From the NCBI RefSeq assembly GCF_000758665.1, contig NZ_CP009285.1, positions 3,658,001-3,722,000 of the forward strand: DNA of 64,000 nt. Direction: 5' to 3'. The translations under genes were made by a program, and so were the position numbers. Below, one piece after another: positions 49,837-58,526 of the stretch. How positions within the stretch are numbered: the first letter of the stretch is position 1; every line of letters begins with the position of its first letter. The notes under the pieces are model-generated. The model saw nothing but the letters and a program-made list of their open reading frames with translations, did not search any database and was not told where the DNA came from. This stretch comes from Paenibacillus borealis. Its GTDB lineage: Bacteria > Bacillota > Bacilli > Paenibacillales > Paenibacillaceae.

Positions 49837-51063
49837 ATGGGGGAGGATATTAAGGATAACGTACGGAACGGCGCTGTATCGCGCTGGAGGCTGATTCTGG
49901 GTCAGGAAGCAGAGGAAGCTTTATCCGGTTACGGGGCAGGCGGCGGGACAGCACTCAGCGAGGAAGAGCTGATTATGGATGCTGCGCTGGCTGCGATCTA
50001 TAATGAAGCAGGTGCAGGCGGAGCTGACGGAAATTCACAAACAAGTTCAAAGGGCAGAGGTGCGGGATCGGGGCATGCCGCCATTAATCTGTCCAAGTGG
50101 CTTGGGGATGTGCGCACGTTCTTCCCGGAGGATGTTGTCTCGATTATCCAGAGTGATGCCATGGAGCGCAAAGGCTGGAAGCAGCTGTTGTTCGAGCCGG
50201 AGCTGCTGGCGGCAGTGAAGCCGGATATACAGCTGGTCGGTACACTTCTGGCGCTCAAAGGCAAGATTCCCGAGAAAACAAAGGACACGGCAAGAATGCT
50301 TGTCCAGGCACTGGTTGACGAGCTGGTCAAGCTGCTGGAGACGGACATCCGCCGTGCCGTCACAGGCGCGCTGAACAAGCGGCAGCATTCCCCGCTGCCA
50401 TCGCTGAGCGGGCTGGACTGGAAGCGGACCATTGAGCGCAATCTGAAGCATTATGATGCGGACCGGCGGATGATTATCCCCGAGCGGTTCTTTTATTTCG
50501 ACCGGGCCCGCCGCAGCAAGGAGTGGACTGTGATCGTGGACATTGACCAGAGTGGATCGATGGCCAGCTCCGTCATTTGGGCTTCGGTTATCGGCTCGAT
50601 CTTTGCCAGCATTCCGGCACTGAGCACGCGTGTGGTCGCTTTTGACACCGAGGTTGTAGATTTGACTGAGCAATGTGCCAATGATCCCGTTGACATGCTC
50701 TTCGGCATTCAGCTTGGCGGCGGTACGGATATCCACAAGTCAGTGAAGTACTGTGAGCAGTTCATCGAGGAGCCGAAGAAAACACTGTTCATCATCGTTT
50801 CCGATCTGTATGAGAACGGCAACCAGGCCGGACTGGTCCGGCGGATGCGTGAGCTGCGTGAATCCGGTGTGCGTACAATGACACTGCTGGCCCTGTCGGA
50901 TGAAGGGAAGCCATCCTATGATGAGCGCCTGGCCGCCCAGCTCACCCGTGACGGAACCCCTTGTTTTGCCTGTACTCCGGCGTTGCTGCCCGCTCTGGTT
51001 GAAGGGGCGCTGAAGGGCCAGGATCTTGGCGAATTGTCCAAGCGGCTGGGGATGACGCGATAA
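49837..51063 (+). CDS. VWA-domain protein (YehP-like)
   Basis: The 408-residue protein has an N-terminal helical part (~1-210) and a C-terminal von Willebrand A domain with a metal-ion site WTVIVDIDQSGSMASSV (D-x-S-x-S), LGGGTDIHKSV and LFIIVSDLYENG. VWA proteins next to MoxR ATPases act as its adaptor or substrate partner. The ATG follows the DUF5682 stop directly with no good ribosome site, so it is made by coupled translation. It is the last gene of the five-gene cluster. Confidence 0.88.
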   Translation: MGEDIKDNVRNGAVSRWRLILGQEAEEALSGYGAGGGTALSEEELIMDAALAAIYNEAGAGGADGNSQTSSKGRGAGSGHAAINLSKWLGDVRTFFPEDVVSIIQSDAMERKGWKQLLFEPELLAAVKPDIQLVGTLLALKGKIPEKTKDTARMLVQALVDELVKLLETDIRRAVTGALNKRQHSPLPSLSGLDWKRTIERNLKHYDADRRMIIPERFFYFDRARRSKEWTVIVDIDQSGSMASSVIWASVIGSIFASIPALSTRVVAFDTEVVDLTEQCANDPVDMLFGIQLGGGTDIHKSVKYCEQFIEEPKKTLFIIVSDLYENGNQAGLVRRMRELRESGVRTMTLLALSDEGKPSYDERLAAQLTRDGTPCFACTPALLPALVEGALKGQDLGELSKRLGMTR

Positions 51064-51185
51064 TTTCTTCGTACAGGAAACACTTACTTTACAATCACAT
51101 ATTGTGTAACATGCATATATCATTTATAATCGGTTATTAAAAAGCACCTATCGATGGGCGCTGCTTGAAAGGAAATGAATTTCTT

Positions 51186-52271
51186 ATGTCAAGTAAGTTG
51201 AGAGCGGGTATTGTTGGCGGCACCGGTATGGTGGGCCAGCGTTTCATTGCACTTCTTGAGAATCATCCATGGTTTCAGGTAACAGCTATTGCTGCTAGCG
51301 CCAATTCGGCCGGCAAAACGTATGAAGAGTCCGTCAAAGGCAGATGGAAGCTGTCCACACCGATGCCTGAGGCCGTTAAGAGCATCATGGTCCAGGACGC
51401 GTCCAAGGTGGAGGAAGTGTCAGCGGATGTGGATCTGATCTTCTGCGCTGTCGATATGAAGAAAGAAGAAATCAAGGCACTGGAAGAAGCCTATGCACGC
51501 ACCGGCACTCCGGTCATTTCGAACAATTCGGCACACCGCTGGACGCCGGATGTTCCGATGGTGATTCCTGAGATCAACCCTGAGCATCTTGAGGTCATTG
51601 CCCAGCAGCGCAAACGTCTGGGAACAGAAACCGGATTTATCGCTGTTAAACCAAACTGTTCTATTCAGAGCTACATGCCTACACTGCATGCACTTCATGA
51701 TTTCAAGCCTTCGAAGGTTGTCGTGACGACCTATCAGGCGATTTCCGGGGCAGGCAAAACCTTTGCCGACTGGCCGGACATGGTGGATAACGTGATTCCC
51801 TTCATCGGCGGCGAAGAAGAGAAGAGCGAGCAGGAGCCGCTGCGGATCTGGGGTAAAGTAACAGACGAGGGTATTGTCAAAAGCGAACAGCCTGTGATCA
51901 CAACCCAGTGTATTCGTGTGCCTGTCGCTGACGGCCATTTGGCTGCGGTATTCGCCTCCTTTGAGCAGAAGCCTTCGAAGGAAGAAATTCTGGAACGCTG
52001 GAGCAGCTTCCAGGGACGTCCACAGCAGCTGGGATTGCCGAGTGCGCCTAAGCAGTTCATCACCTATTTCGAAGAAGAGAACCGTCCGCAGACCCGACTG
52101 GACCGTGATATCGAGAATGGCATGGGAATCTCGGCCGGCAGACTCCGTGAAGATTCACTGTATGACTACAAATTCGTCAGCCTGTCCCACAACACTGTAC
52201 GCGGTGCTGCCGGCGGTGCTGTACTGATCGCTGAGCTGCTGAAGGCTGAAGGTTATATTCAGCCGAAATAA
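51186..52271 (+). CDS. asd: Aspartate-semialdehyde dehydrogenase (archaeal/fungal-like type)
   Basis: The 361-residue protein has the NADP loop GIVGGTGMVGQRF (about residues 8-20), AVKPNCSIQSYMPTL with catalytic Cys158, and YQAISGAGKTF. The ~360 length and NCSIQ site fit the archaeal/fungal-type enzyme rather than the ~335-residue bacterial type. It makes aspartate semialdehyde for lysine, threonine, methionine and diaminopimelate. The start at 51186 has AAAGGAA 11 nt upstream; the frame extends to a TTG at 51165. It is a single gene. Confidence 0.88.
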   Translation: MSSKLRAGIVGGTGMVGQRFIALLENHPWFQVTAIAASANSAGKTYEESVKGRWKLSTPMPEAVKSIMVQDASKVEEVSADVDLIFCAVDMKKEEIKALEEAYARTGTPVISNNSAHRWTPDVPMVIPEINPEHLEVIAQQRKRLGTETGFIAVKPNCSIQSYMPTLHALHDFKPSKVVVTTYQAISGAGKTFADWPDMVDNVIPFIGGEEEKSEQEPLRIWGKVTDEGIVKSEQPVITTQCIRVPVADGHLAAVFASFEQKPSKEEILERWSSFQGRPQQLGLPSAPKQFITYFEEENRPQTRLDRDIENGMGISAGRLREDSLYDYKFVSLSHNTVRGAAGGAVLIAELLKAEGYIQPK

Positions 52272-52420
52272 GCAGCGGGAACACCTTCATTTAGGCCCGT
52301 GATGCAGCCTGCCGGATATTCTCCGTGCAGGTTGTTTGCGCTTTTACCTGACATAACCCCCGGAATAATGGTAAGATAGAGGAATGCATGACGAAAACTG
52401 AATACTGACGGAGTGATATT

Positions 52421-52600
52421 GTGGCAAAAAGTAAAGGCGGCGGCACAGGCAGAGGAACAGGGAGCAAGGGCTGGACCCGCTGGAATAAGACGGCGAAACC
52501 CGTGAAGCCGGCCAAAAGCGGACCTCCCGGAAGCCAGGGAAGCAAGGGCGCAGGCGCAGCTAAGGGCAGCAGCGGAAACAAAACCGGAGGCAGTAAATAA
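52421..52600 (+). CDS. 59-residue basic Gly/Lys-rich protein (DUF3934-like)
   Basis: This short frame reads MAKSKGGGTGRGTGSKGWTR.. followed by WNKTAKPVKPAKSGPPG and an Ala/Gly/Ser/Lys-rich tail. The opening GGTGRGTGxKGWxRW resembles small Bacillales proteins named DUF3934 (from memory). It starts at GTG with GGAG 7 nt upstream. The strong positive charge suggests nucleic-acid binding. There is no signal peptide. Confidence 0.65.
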   Translation: MAKSKGGGTGRGTGSKGWTRWNKTAKPVKPAKSGPPGSQGSKGAGAAKGSSGNKTGGSK

Positions 52601-52628
52601 GGCGGCCATGTGCCCATAATAGTTTCAA

Positions 52629-52730
52629 AATATAAGGGTTTATATGTTCACCTGATAACTAATCCTTCTATTTCTCACTGAAACGGAACCGTCCTAATTC
52701 AAGGACGGCATAACCGTTTCCACTTGGCAA
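52629..52730 (+). repeat. Dispersed ~100-bp element with nested hairpin (copy 2)
   Basis: It matches 30683-30780 in order and spacing. GAAACGG pairs with CCGTTTC, and CCGTCCT with AGGACGG around a 6-nt loop (AATTCA). The inner stem pair that is G-T in copy 1 is A-T here, so the fold is kept. It lies 63 bp before rluF in the same direction. Confidence 0.6.
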
Positions 52731-52792
52731 CATCTGATTTGTAAGTGAATCAGGTGTTCTTTAATATGTAGGGCAGGAAAGCGGGTAACCTC

Positions 52793-53488
52793 ATGAGAAT
52801 TAATAAATATATAAGTGAGACAGGTGTATATCCGCGCAGAGAGACGGACCGGCTGATTGCAGCGGGACGGATAACCATTAACGGTATGGTATGTGCCGCG
52901 GGGGCCAGTGTTGAGCCTGGAGATACGGTGGCCGTTGACGGCGTTACACTCAGTCCGGACCGGGAAGAACGGGTCTATCTGGCTCTTAATAAGCCGGTAG
53001 GGATTACCTGCACTGCTGCCCGGCAGGTGAAGGGGAACATCATTGACTATGTCGGTTATCCTTCCCGGATCTTTGCCGTCGGCAGGCTGGATAAACAGTC
53101 CGAAGGGCTGATACTCATGACCAATGACGGAGCAGTGGTTAACCGGATGATGCGCTCCGAGCATGGTCATGAGAAGGAGTACAGGGTTACGGTGGACAAG
53201 CAGGTAACCGGATTATTTTTGCAGGAGATGTCAGCCGGTGTGGATATTCTGGAGACCCGGACCAAACCTTGCGTCACCCGCATGATCTCGGATCATGAAT
53301 TTGCGATTATTCTGACTCAAGGGCTGAATTTACAAATCCGCCGGATGTGCAAAGCACTGGGCTACCGTGTGCTCCGGTTAGAGCGTGTACGGATCATGCA
53401 TATTACGCTCAGCGGACTAGCGCGTGGGCAGTGGAGGCATCTGACCGGGGATGAGCTGGCCGAGCTCCATTCGAGACTAGGAGGATAA
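52793..53488 (+). CDS. rluF: 23S rRNA pseudouridine synthase (RluF type)
   Basis: The 231-residue protein has an S4 RNA-binding domain (INKYISETGVYPRRETDRLIAAGRITING, about residues 3-31) and a RsuA/RluF catalytic domain with VGRLDKQSEGLIL (catalytic Asp), HEKEYRVTV and LTQGLNLQIRRMCKALGYRV. The overall pattern fits RluF, which modifies a uridine of 23S rRNA. The lipoprotein gene begins 6 bp after its stop. Confidence 0.88.
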   Translation: MRINKYISETGVYPRRETDRLIAAGRITINGMVCAAGASVEPGDTVAVDGVTLSPDREERVYLALNKPVGITCTAARQVKGNIIDYVGYPSRIFAVGRLDKQSEGLILMTNDGAVVNRMMRSEHGHEKEYRVTVDKQVTGLFLQEMSAGVDILETRTKPCVTRMISDHEFAIILTQGLNLQIRRMCKALGYRVLRLERVRIMHITLSGLARGQWRHLTGDELAELHSRLGG

Positions 53489-53494
53489 GAAGAA

Positions 53495-54430
53495 ATGCGA
53501 ATATTAAGCTTACTGTTAGCGTTAGCGGTTATAGCAGGTTGTTCAAGCAGCGCGGGTACTGAATCCGCAGAGCCGGCAGCAACACCGGTCTCATCATCAG
53601 TATCGCCGTCCTCTGATCCGCAGGCATCAGCGGAAGAGGCAGCACCTGCCGGAGAATTGCCCGAAGTCTCCCCGGAGATTGCAGATAAGTATTCTGATTT
53701 CGTACATATGGATGCCGTTCAGTTGAACGGGCAGATCTTCGAGGTATACTACTGGAACAAAGGGGAGTTTACGTATACGCAGTTTGCGATTGTGAAGGAC
53801 GGGAAGATTGTCTTTGACAGCAAGCAGGCCGGAATTAAGATTGAAGGCGGCAATATCTGGAGTGAGGAAGATGATCTCTGGGCGGAAGCGCTTGTGCAGA
53901 ATAACCATGCCACCTTTTTGTTCAGTCTGATGGATAACCGTCCTGAATCCTCCTATATTGTCGTGGAGGAAATCGACGGAGTCATGCAGTTGACCGTTAA
54001 AGATAATGTCTCGGTGAACTATGAGGATACGGATCAGGACGGAGATGAGGATTTGCTTGCAAGTCCCTTCTCCGGGCAGTTGCCGCTTGGTCCAGCGTTG
54101 GTAGGCGTGTATGAGCTTCAGGGAACGCGGTATGTACCGGATAAGACCCTCACCAAGCAATATGCCGAAGACCAGCTGCGGCTTAGTGAGCAGGAGTACA
54201 AAAATAACCCTACAGACCTGACATTGGACAGCTTACTCAGTGCCTATCTGATTCTGGAGCAGCGTAGCTTTGCATTGACGCGGTTTGAAGAATTCTATGA
54301 GTGGGCAGGACAGCGTGCCGGAGACGGCGGTTTTGTGGACGAATATTATGCCCGCTTGAAGAAGAATGAGACGCCGGAATACTTCAGCGGCTGGATGGAC
54401 AAGCTGGAGCCATTGCATACAGAGAGATAA
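53495..54430 (+). CDS. Lipoprotein of unknown function with a Ca2+-loop-like motif
   Basis: The 311-residue protein has a lipoprotein signal (lipobox VIAGC, Cys16), a Ser/Pro/Ala-rich linker to about residue 60 and an extracellular beta-rich domain. A D-T-D-Q-D-G-D-E-D stretch (about 178-186) resembles an EF-hand or dockerin calcium loop, and a helical C-terminal part ends it. I recognise no family. AGGAGGATAAGAAGAA precedes the ATG, 6 bp after rluF, so it is cotranscribed. A strong terminator follows. Confidence 0.7.
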   Translation: MRILSLLLALAVIAGCSSSAGTESAEPAATPVSSSVSPSSDPQASAEEAAPAGELPEVSPEIADKYSDFVHMDAVQLNGQIFEVYYWNKGEFTYTQFAIVKDGKIVFDSKQAGIKIEGGNIWSEEDDLWAEALVQNNHATFLFSLMDNRPESSYIVVEEIDGVMQLTVKDNVSVNYEDTDQDGDEDLLASPFSGQLPLGPALVGVYELQGTRYVPDKTLTKQYAEDQLRLSEQEYKNNPTDLTLDSLLSAYLILEQRSFALTRFEEFYEWAGQRAGDGGFVDEYYARLKKNETPEYFSGWMDKLEPLHTER

Positions 54431-54455
54431 ACCTGGACTTATCTGTTCAATTATA

Positions 54456-54505
54456 AAAGAGGGATTCCCAAGCAGCCGTTATGGCTTCCGGGAATCCCTT
54501 TTTTC
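54456..54505. terminator. Bidirectional terminator between the lipoprotein and ABC exporter genes
   Basis: GAGGGATTCCC and GGGAATCCCTT form a stem, with A-rich left and TTTTTT right flanks. Confidence 0.82.
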
Positions 54506-54519
54506 AATTCTATACAATA

Positions 54520-56352
54520 TCAGGTTGCGGATGCTTTCTCCTGAAACTGCTTATTATACAAATCCCTGTACATCCCGTTGTCCGCCAGAAGTGAATCATG
54601 TTGTCCTGACTCTACGATAGCGCCGTCCTGAACGACGAGAATAGTGTCGGCAGCCATTATAGTGGATAGCCTGTGGGCGATAACGATGCTGGTCTTGCCC
54701 AGCAGCAGCTGATGCATCGCTTGCTGGATATAGAATTCCGATACCGTATCCAATGACGAAGTGGCTTCATCCATGATGATAACCGGCGGATTCTTAAGCA
54801 GCACGCGGGCGATCGAGATCCGCTGCTTCTCTCCACCGGAGAGCTTGATCCCCCGGTTACCGACTACTGTGCTGTAGCCTTCAGGCAGCTTCATAATGAA
54901 ATCATGGATATAGGCTGCTTCGCAGGCGGCAATCATCTCAGCTTCGGTGGCACCGGCGCTTGCATAGAGCAGATTCTCTTTAATTGTCCCGTTGAACAGG
55001 TATGTGTCCTGGGTAACCAAGCCAATCTGGGAGCGGAGCGAATGTAACGTGAATTCACGGATGTCCTTGCCGCCGATGCGGATCACACCCGAATCCAGTT
55101 CATAGAGTCTGGGGATGAGGCTGGTAATGGTTGTTTTACCCGCTCCGCTGGGGCCGACCAGCGCAGTCAATGATCCGGCGGCAGCCGTGAAGGAAATCCC
55201 CTGCAGGGCCGGTTTGTCCGGCTGATATGCGAAATTTACATTTTCGAAGACGATATCCTGACCTTCAGCACTGCTCGGCAGGGCCAGCGGTGAATCCACA
55301 ATCAGCGGGTCCATATCGAAATAGTCAAAAATCCGTTCAAACAGCGCCACCGAACGGTTCACATCCACATACAGATTAGTCATTTGCATGACCGGCCCGT
55401 ATAATCTGCCCAGCAGCGCCACAAAGGTGATAATCGCACCAACCGTCAGCTCTCCCTGGATAAATAGATAACCGCCGTACAGATATATCAGCATTGGCCC
55501 GATACTGGTGAAGGTGGTGAGGACCAGCATAAACCAGCGGCCGGCCATTGATTCCCTGATCTGCAGGCGTGTCGCCTGGGCATTAACGGTTCTGAAGTTT
55601 GTCAGCTCGGTGTCTTCCTTGGTGAACAGCTTCATGAGCATATATCCGCTGAGACTGAGCGTTTCCTGGATGATCTGATTTTGCTCGGAGATTTTCTCCT
55701 GGGTTTCCTTGGCCAGCTTCCAGCGCACATTGCCCATTTTGCGGGTTGGCATAATGAACAGGGGGACGACCACGATGCCCAGCAGCGCCAGCTTCCAGTT
55801 CATGATAAACAGAGTTACTGCCGTAGTGGTAAGAATGAACAGGTTGCTGGCAAAATTGACGATAGTGCTGTTGAACACCCCTTGTATTCCGGCAATATCA
55901 CTGGTCATCCGGGTGATGACTTCACCCTGCTTGACACCTGAGAAGAACTGCAGCGGCATGCCCTGCAGATGGCGGTACATCTGATTCTTCATATCATGGA
56001 CAATGTTTTGGGAGATAAAAGAGTTGAGATAATTCTGCACTACTCCCAGCAGGCCGGACACTACAGTCGTCCCCAGTGAGGCAAGGACGAGCAGAACCAG
56101 CAGCTGCAGATTTTTATCCGGGAGCGCGCGGTCAATAATATGCTGAATAAGGATGGGAGGGAGCAGCCCGAGCACTGCGGAAATGCAGAGCACAATCATT
56201 ACCAGCAGGGTCTGCTTCCAGTAAGGCAGGAAATATTTCACGATGCGGAGCAGGAGCGCCTTGGATATATCCGGCTTCGCTTCATCATCATCGAACTTTA
56301 ATTTGCCATGCCCGGGTCCGCCGAATCCCATTGGACCGAAACCTCTGGACAT
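54520..56352 (-). CDS. ABC exporter half-transporter (fused membrane and ATPase domains)
   Basis: The 610-residue protein has a Gly-rich N-terminus, an exporter-type membrane domain with six segments (about 40-330) and an ATPase domain: Walker A LVGPSGAGKTTI, signature LSGGEKQRISIARVLL, Walker B PVIIMDEATSSLD and H-loop IVIAHRLSTI. It forms a homo- or heterodimer and probably exports a lipid or drug. It begins 6 bp after the MarR gene stop. Confidence 0.9.
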   Translation of the reverse strand: MSRGFGPMGFGGPGHGKLKFDDDEAKPDISKALLLRIVKYFLPYWKQTLLVMIVLCISAVLGLLPPILIQHIIDRALPDKNLQLLVLLVLASLGTTVVSGLLGVVQNYLNSFISQNIVHDMKNQMYRHLQGMPLQFFSGVKQGEVITRMTSDIAGIQGVFNSTIVNFASNLFILTTTAVTLFIMNWKLALLGIVVVPLFIMPTRKMGNVRWKLAKETQEKISEQNQIIQETLSLSGYMLMKLFTKEDTELTNFRTVNAQATRLQIRESMAGRWFMLVLTTFTSIGPMLIYLYGGYLFIQGELTVGAIITFVALLGRLYGPVMQMTNLYVDVNRSVALFERIFDYFDMDPLIVDSPLALPSSAEGQDIVFENVNFAYQPDKPALQGISFTAAAGSLTALVGPSGAGKTTITSLIPRLYELDSGVIRIGGKDIREFTLHSLRSQIGLVTQDTYLFNGTIKENLLYASAGATEAEMIAACEAAYIHDFIMKLPEGYSTVVGNRGIKLSGGEKQRISIARVLLKNPPVIIMDEATSSLDTVSEFYIQQAMHQLLLGKTSIVIAHRLSTIMAADTILVVQDGAIVESGQHDSLLADNGMYRDLYNKQFQEKASAT

Positions 56353-56358
56353 TATTCA

Positions 56359-56829
56359 TCACCAGCTTTGTGTGTTATTTAAGTGATCCTGATTCCGGGT
56401 CAGCTGTTCGAGCAGCTGTGAATGCATTTGAATGAGCGACTGAACCTCTTCTCCGGAAAAATGGTCCAGCGCCGCTCCCAGCATTTTGTAAGAGTAGGCG
56501 TCTTCATTATATTGTCTGCACAGCGCTTCGCCTGCCGGTGTGAGATTCAGCTTCGTCTCCCTGCGGTCTGCCGCGGAGGCGGCACGGGTTACCAGCTCCT
56601 TCTCGACCAGAGCATCGATATGCAGGCTTACACGGCTCTTGGCAAACACCAGGCGTTCTGTTACTTCCTTCTGCGATTGTCCGGGATGCTTGCGAAGTGA
56701 TTCCAGTATGCCGACCTGATGCACGGTTAATCCGAGATCCGCTGCGCTCTGGTGGGCCAGCTTACGGAGCTGGCGGGCAACGGCGAGCAAGGAATGATAC
56801 ACCTCTATCGTCTGCGCCGGATCTGTCAT
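56359..56829 (-). CDS. MarR-family regulator of the ABC exporter
   Basis: The 156-residue protein has the MarR winged helix: LTVHQVGILESLRKHPGQSQKEVTERLVFAKSRVSLHIDALVEKELVTRAASAADRRETKLNLTPAGEAL, with D-R-R in the wing. GAGGAGG lies 7 nt before the ATG. It precedes the ABC exporter by 6 bp and probably represses the operon by binding the perfect dyad at 56863. Confidence 0.9.
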   Translation of the reverse strand: MTDPAQTIEVYHSLLAVARQLRKLAHQSAADLGLTVHQVGILESLRKHPGQSQKEVTERLVFAKSRVSLHIDALVEKELVTRAASAADRRETKLNLTPAGEALCRQYNEDAYSYKMLGAALDHFSGEEVQSLIQMHSQLLEQLTRNQDHLNNTQSW

Positions 56830-56862
56830 GAAAGGACCTCCTCTGAATTGAAATAGTTTCTC

Positions 56863-56879
56863 TTGTAAACAGTTTACAA
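56863..56879. promoter_or_regulatory. Perfect dyad TTGTAAACAGTTTACAA, candidate MarR operator
   Basis: The 8+1+8 palindrome lies 34 bp upstream of the marR start, and a further GTAAAC half-site adjoins it. A TTTACA -35-like box for the minus strand also overlaps this stretch, so a bound repressor would block the promoter. Confidence 0.6.
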
Positions 56880-56961
56880 TGTAAACCGAATATACGCCTG
56901 ATTATTCCAAATGTAAATGTTATGTTGAAATCGCGATAGACAAGTTGCACCGCAATGCATA

Positions 56962-57006
56962 AATAACACCCGCAGCGCTTGTGTGAGGGCAGCTGCGGGT
57001 GTTATT
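56962..57006 (-). terminator. Terminator-like hairpin at the end of the thiamine operon
   Basis: AATAACACCCGCAGC and GCTGCGGGTGTTATT are a perfect 15-bp inverted repeat, just beyond the thiE stop. No clear T-run is seen on either side. Confidence 0.55.
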
Positions 57007-57021
57007 GAAACAGATAAATTC

Positions 57022-57675
57022 TTAATCATTAATCCAGCCGAACTTCCTCGCGGTCTCCCGGATATCCTCCGCTCCGGCAATAGCCGAGATTACGGAGATT
57101 CCGTCTGCTCCAGCCCGGAGCACCGGCAGGGCGTTATCCAGGGTTATTCCACCGATCCCTACCAGGGGAATATTAAGACCGCTGCGGCGAAGCTCTTCTA
57201 TGACAGCTGTTCCTTGAACGGCTTCGGCATCGTCCTTGGAGGAGGTGGGGTATACCGGACCGATCCCAAGATAATCGGCTCCGTCAGCAATAGCCTGCTG
57301 AGCTTCTGCGAGATTATGGGCGGAAACGCCGATAATCTTATGCTCGCCGAGCCGCTGGCGGATCGTCCGGGCCGGCAGATCATCCTGGCCGGCATGGACC
57401 CCGTCTGCATCTAGGGCAACCGCCAGCTCCAGATCGTCATTGACGATGAATGGGATACGATGGGCCCGGCAGATTGCCCGGAGCTGCTGTCCAAGCTCAA
57501 GCAGAGCGGCGCCGGTCAGAGCACCGGGACCCTTTTCACGGAACTGAAATAAGGTGATTCCCCCGTCTGCCGCCGCAGATAAGGTTTCGGCTGGAGAGAG
57601 GCGGCAGTTCACGCTGCCCATAATGAAATATACCTTCAGGAGCTTGCGCATATCCACACTGTTAATCCGCTTCAT
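57022..57675 (-). CDS. thiE: Thiamine-phosphate synthase
   Basis: The 217-residue TIM-barrel protein has ThiE motifs: GGITLFQFREKGPG, IPFIVNDDLELAVALDADGVHAGQDDLPA and GADYLGIGPVYPTSSKDDA.. VGIGGI. It joins HMP-pyrophosphate and THZ-phosphate to form thiamine phosphate. Its ATG overlaps the thiD stop by 4 bp (ATGA). It is the last gene of the operon behind the TPP riboswitch. Confidence 0.93.
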   Translation of the reverse strand: MKRINSVDMRKLLKVYFIMGSVNCRLSPAETLSAAADGGITLFQFREKGPGALTGAALLELGQQLRAICRAHRIPFIVNDDLELAVALDADGVHAGQDDLPARTIRQRLGEHKIIGVSAHNLAEAQQAIADGADYLGIGPVYPTSSKDDAEAVQGTAVIEELRRSGLNIPLVGIGGITLDNALPVLRAGADGISVISAIAGAEDIRETARKFGWIND

Positions 57676-58499
57676 AGCTGCTGCCCCCCTGATCTGATAC
57701 GGTTCCCGTAAGCAAAATGATTGGTCGGCCCATGTCCTGCCCCGATGTTCAGACTGTCCTCAATGGCTGCCTGAATGAAGGCTTTGGCTGTATGAACCGC
57801 TTCATTTATAGAATGGCCGAGCGCAAGGCCTGCCGCCACCGCCGCCGAGAAAGTACAGCCGGTTCCATGGGTATGCCTGGTCTCGATCCGCGGACTGGTC
57901 ATATATTGAAATTCCCGGCCGTCATAGAACAGGTCTACAAGCTCATCGCCCTCCGGACCATGCCCGCCTTTAAGAACAATGTACTGCGGCCCCATCTGAT
58001 GCAGGAGTCTCGCAGCCTGTTCTCTGTCTGCCATACGCTTGATCTTCATCCCGGTGAGAATCTCAGCTTCGGGAAGATTGGGGGTAACCACAAGTGCCAG
58101 AGGCAGCAGTCCGTTAATTAGCGCCTGCACGGCTTCCTGCAGCAGCAGAGCAGACCCGCCCTTGGCGACCATTACCGGGTCGATTACCAGCCGCTGCTGC
58201 CAGCCGTATTCAGACACCTTATCCGCGACAACACTGATAATTTCACTGCTGAACAGCATGCCGGTCTTAATGGCATCGGGCAGCAAATCATTGCCAATAG
58301 AATTCAGCTGCGCAGAAACAGCGTCTGTGCTCAGCGGATAAACACCTTGAACCCCTAAGGTATTCTGTGCCGTAACTGCAGTGAGCGCGGACATTCCATA
58401 GACTCCCAGCTCCTGAAAGGTCTTCAGATCAGCCTGAATGCCGGCACCGCCGCCACTGTCGGAGCCGGCAATCGTTAACGCTTTACGTATACGGGTCAT
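57672..58499 (-). CDS. thiD: Hydroxymethylpyrimidine kinase / phosphomethylpyrimidine kinase
   Basis: The 275-residue ribokinase-fold protein has IAGSDSGGGAGIQADLKTF at the N-terminus (HMP pocket), DPVMVAKGG and the anion-hole segment HTHGTGCTFSAAVAAGLALG. It phosphorylates HMP and HMP-P. It lies between thiM and thiE in the operon, 27 bp after thiM. Confidence 0.94.
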   Translation of the reverse strand: MTRIRKALTIAGSDSGGGAGIQADLKTFQELGVYGMSALTAVTAQNTLGVQGVYPLSTDAVSAQLNSIGNDLLPDAIKTGMLFSSEIISVVADKVSEYGWQQRLVIDPVMVAKGGSALLLQEAVQALINGLLPLALVVTPNLPEAEILTGMKIKRMADREQAARLLHQMGPQYIVLKGGHGPEGDELVDLFYDGREFQYMTSPRIETRHTHGTGCTFSAAVAAGLALGHSINEAVHTAKAFIQAAIEDSLNIGAGHGPTNHFAYGNRIRSGGQQL

Positions 58500-58526
58500 C
58501 GGGTATTCTCCTTTAGGTTGTCAGGT

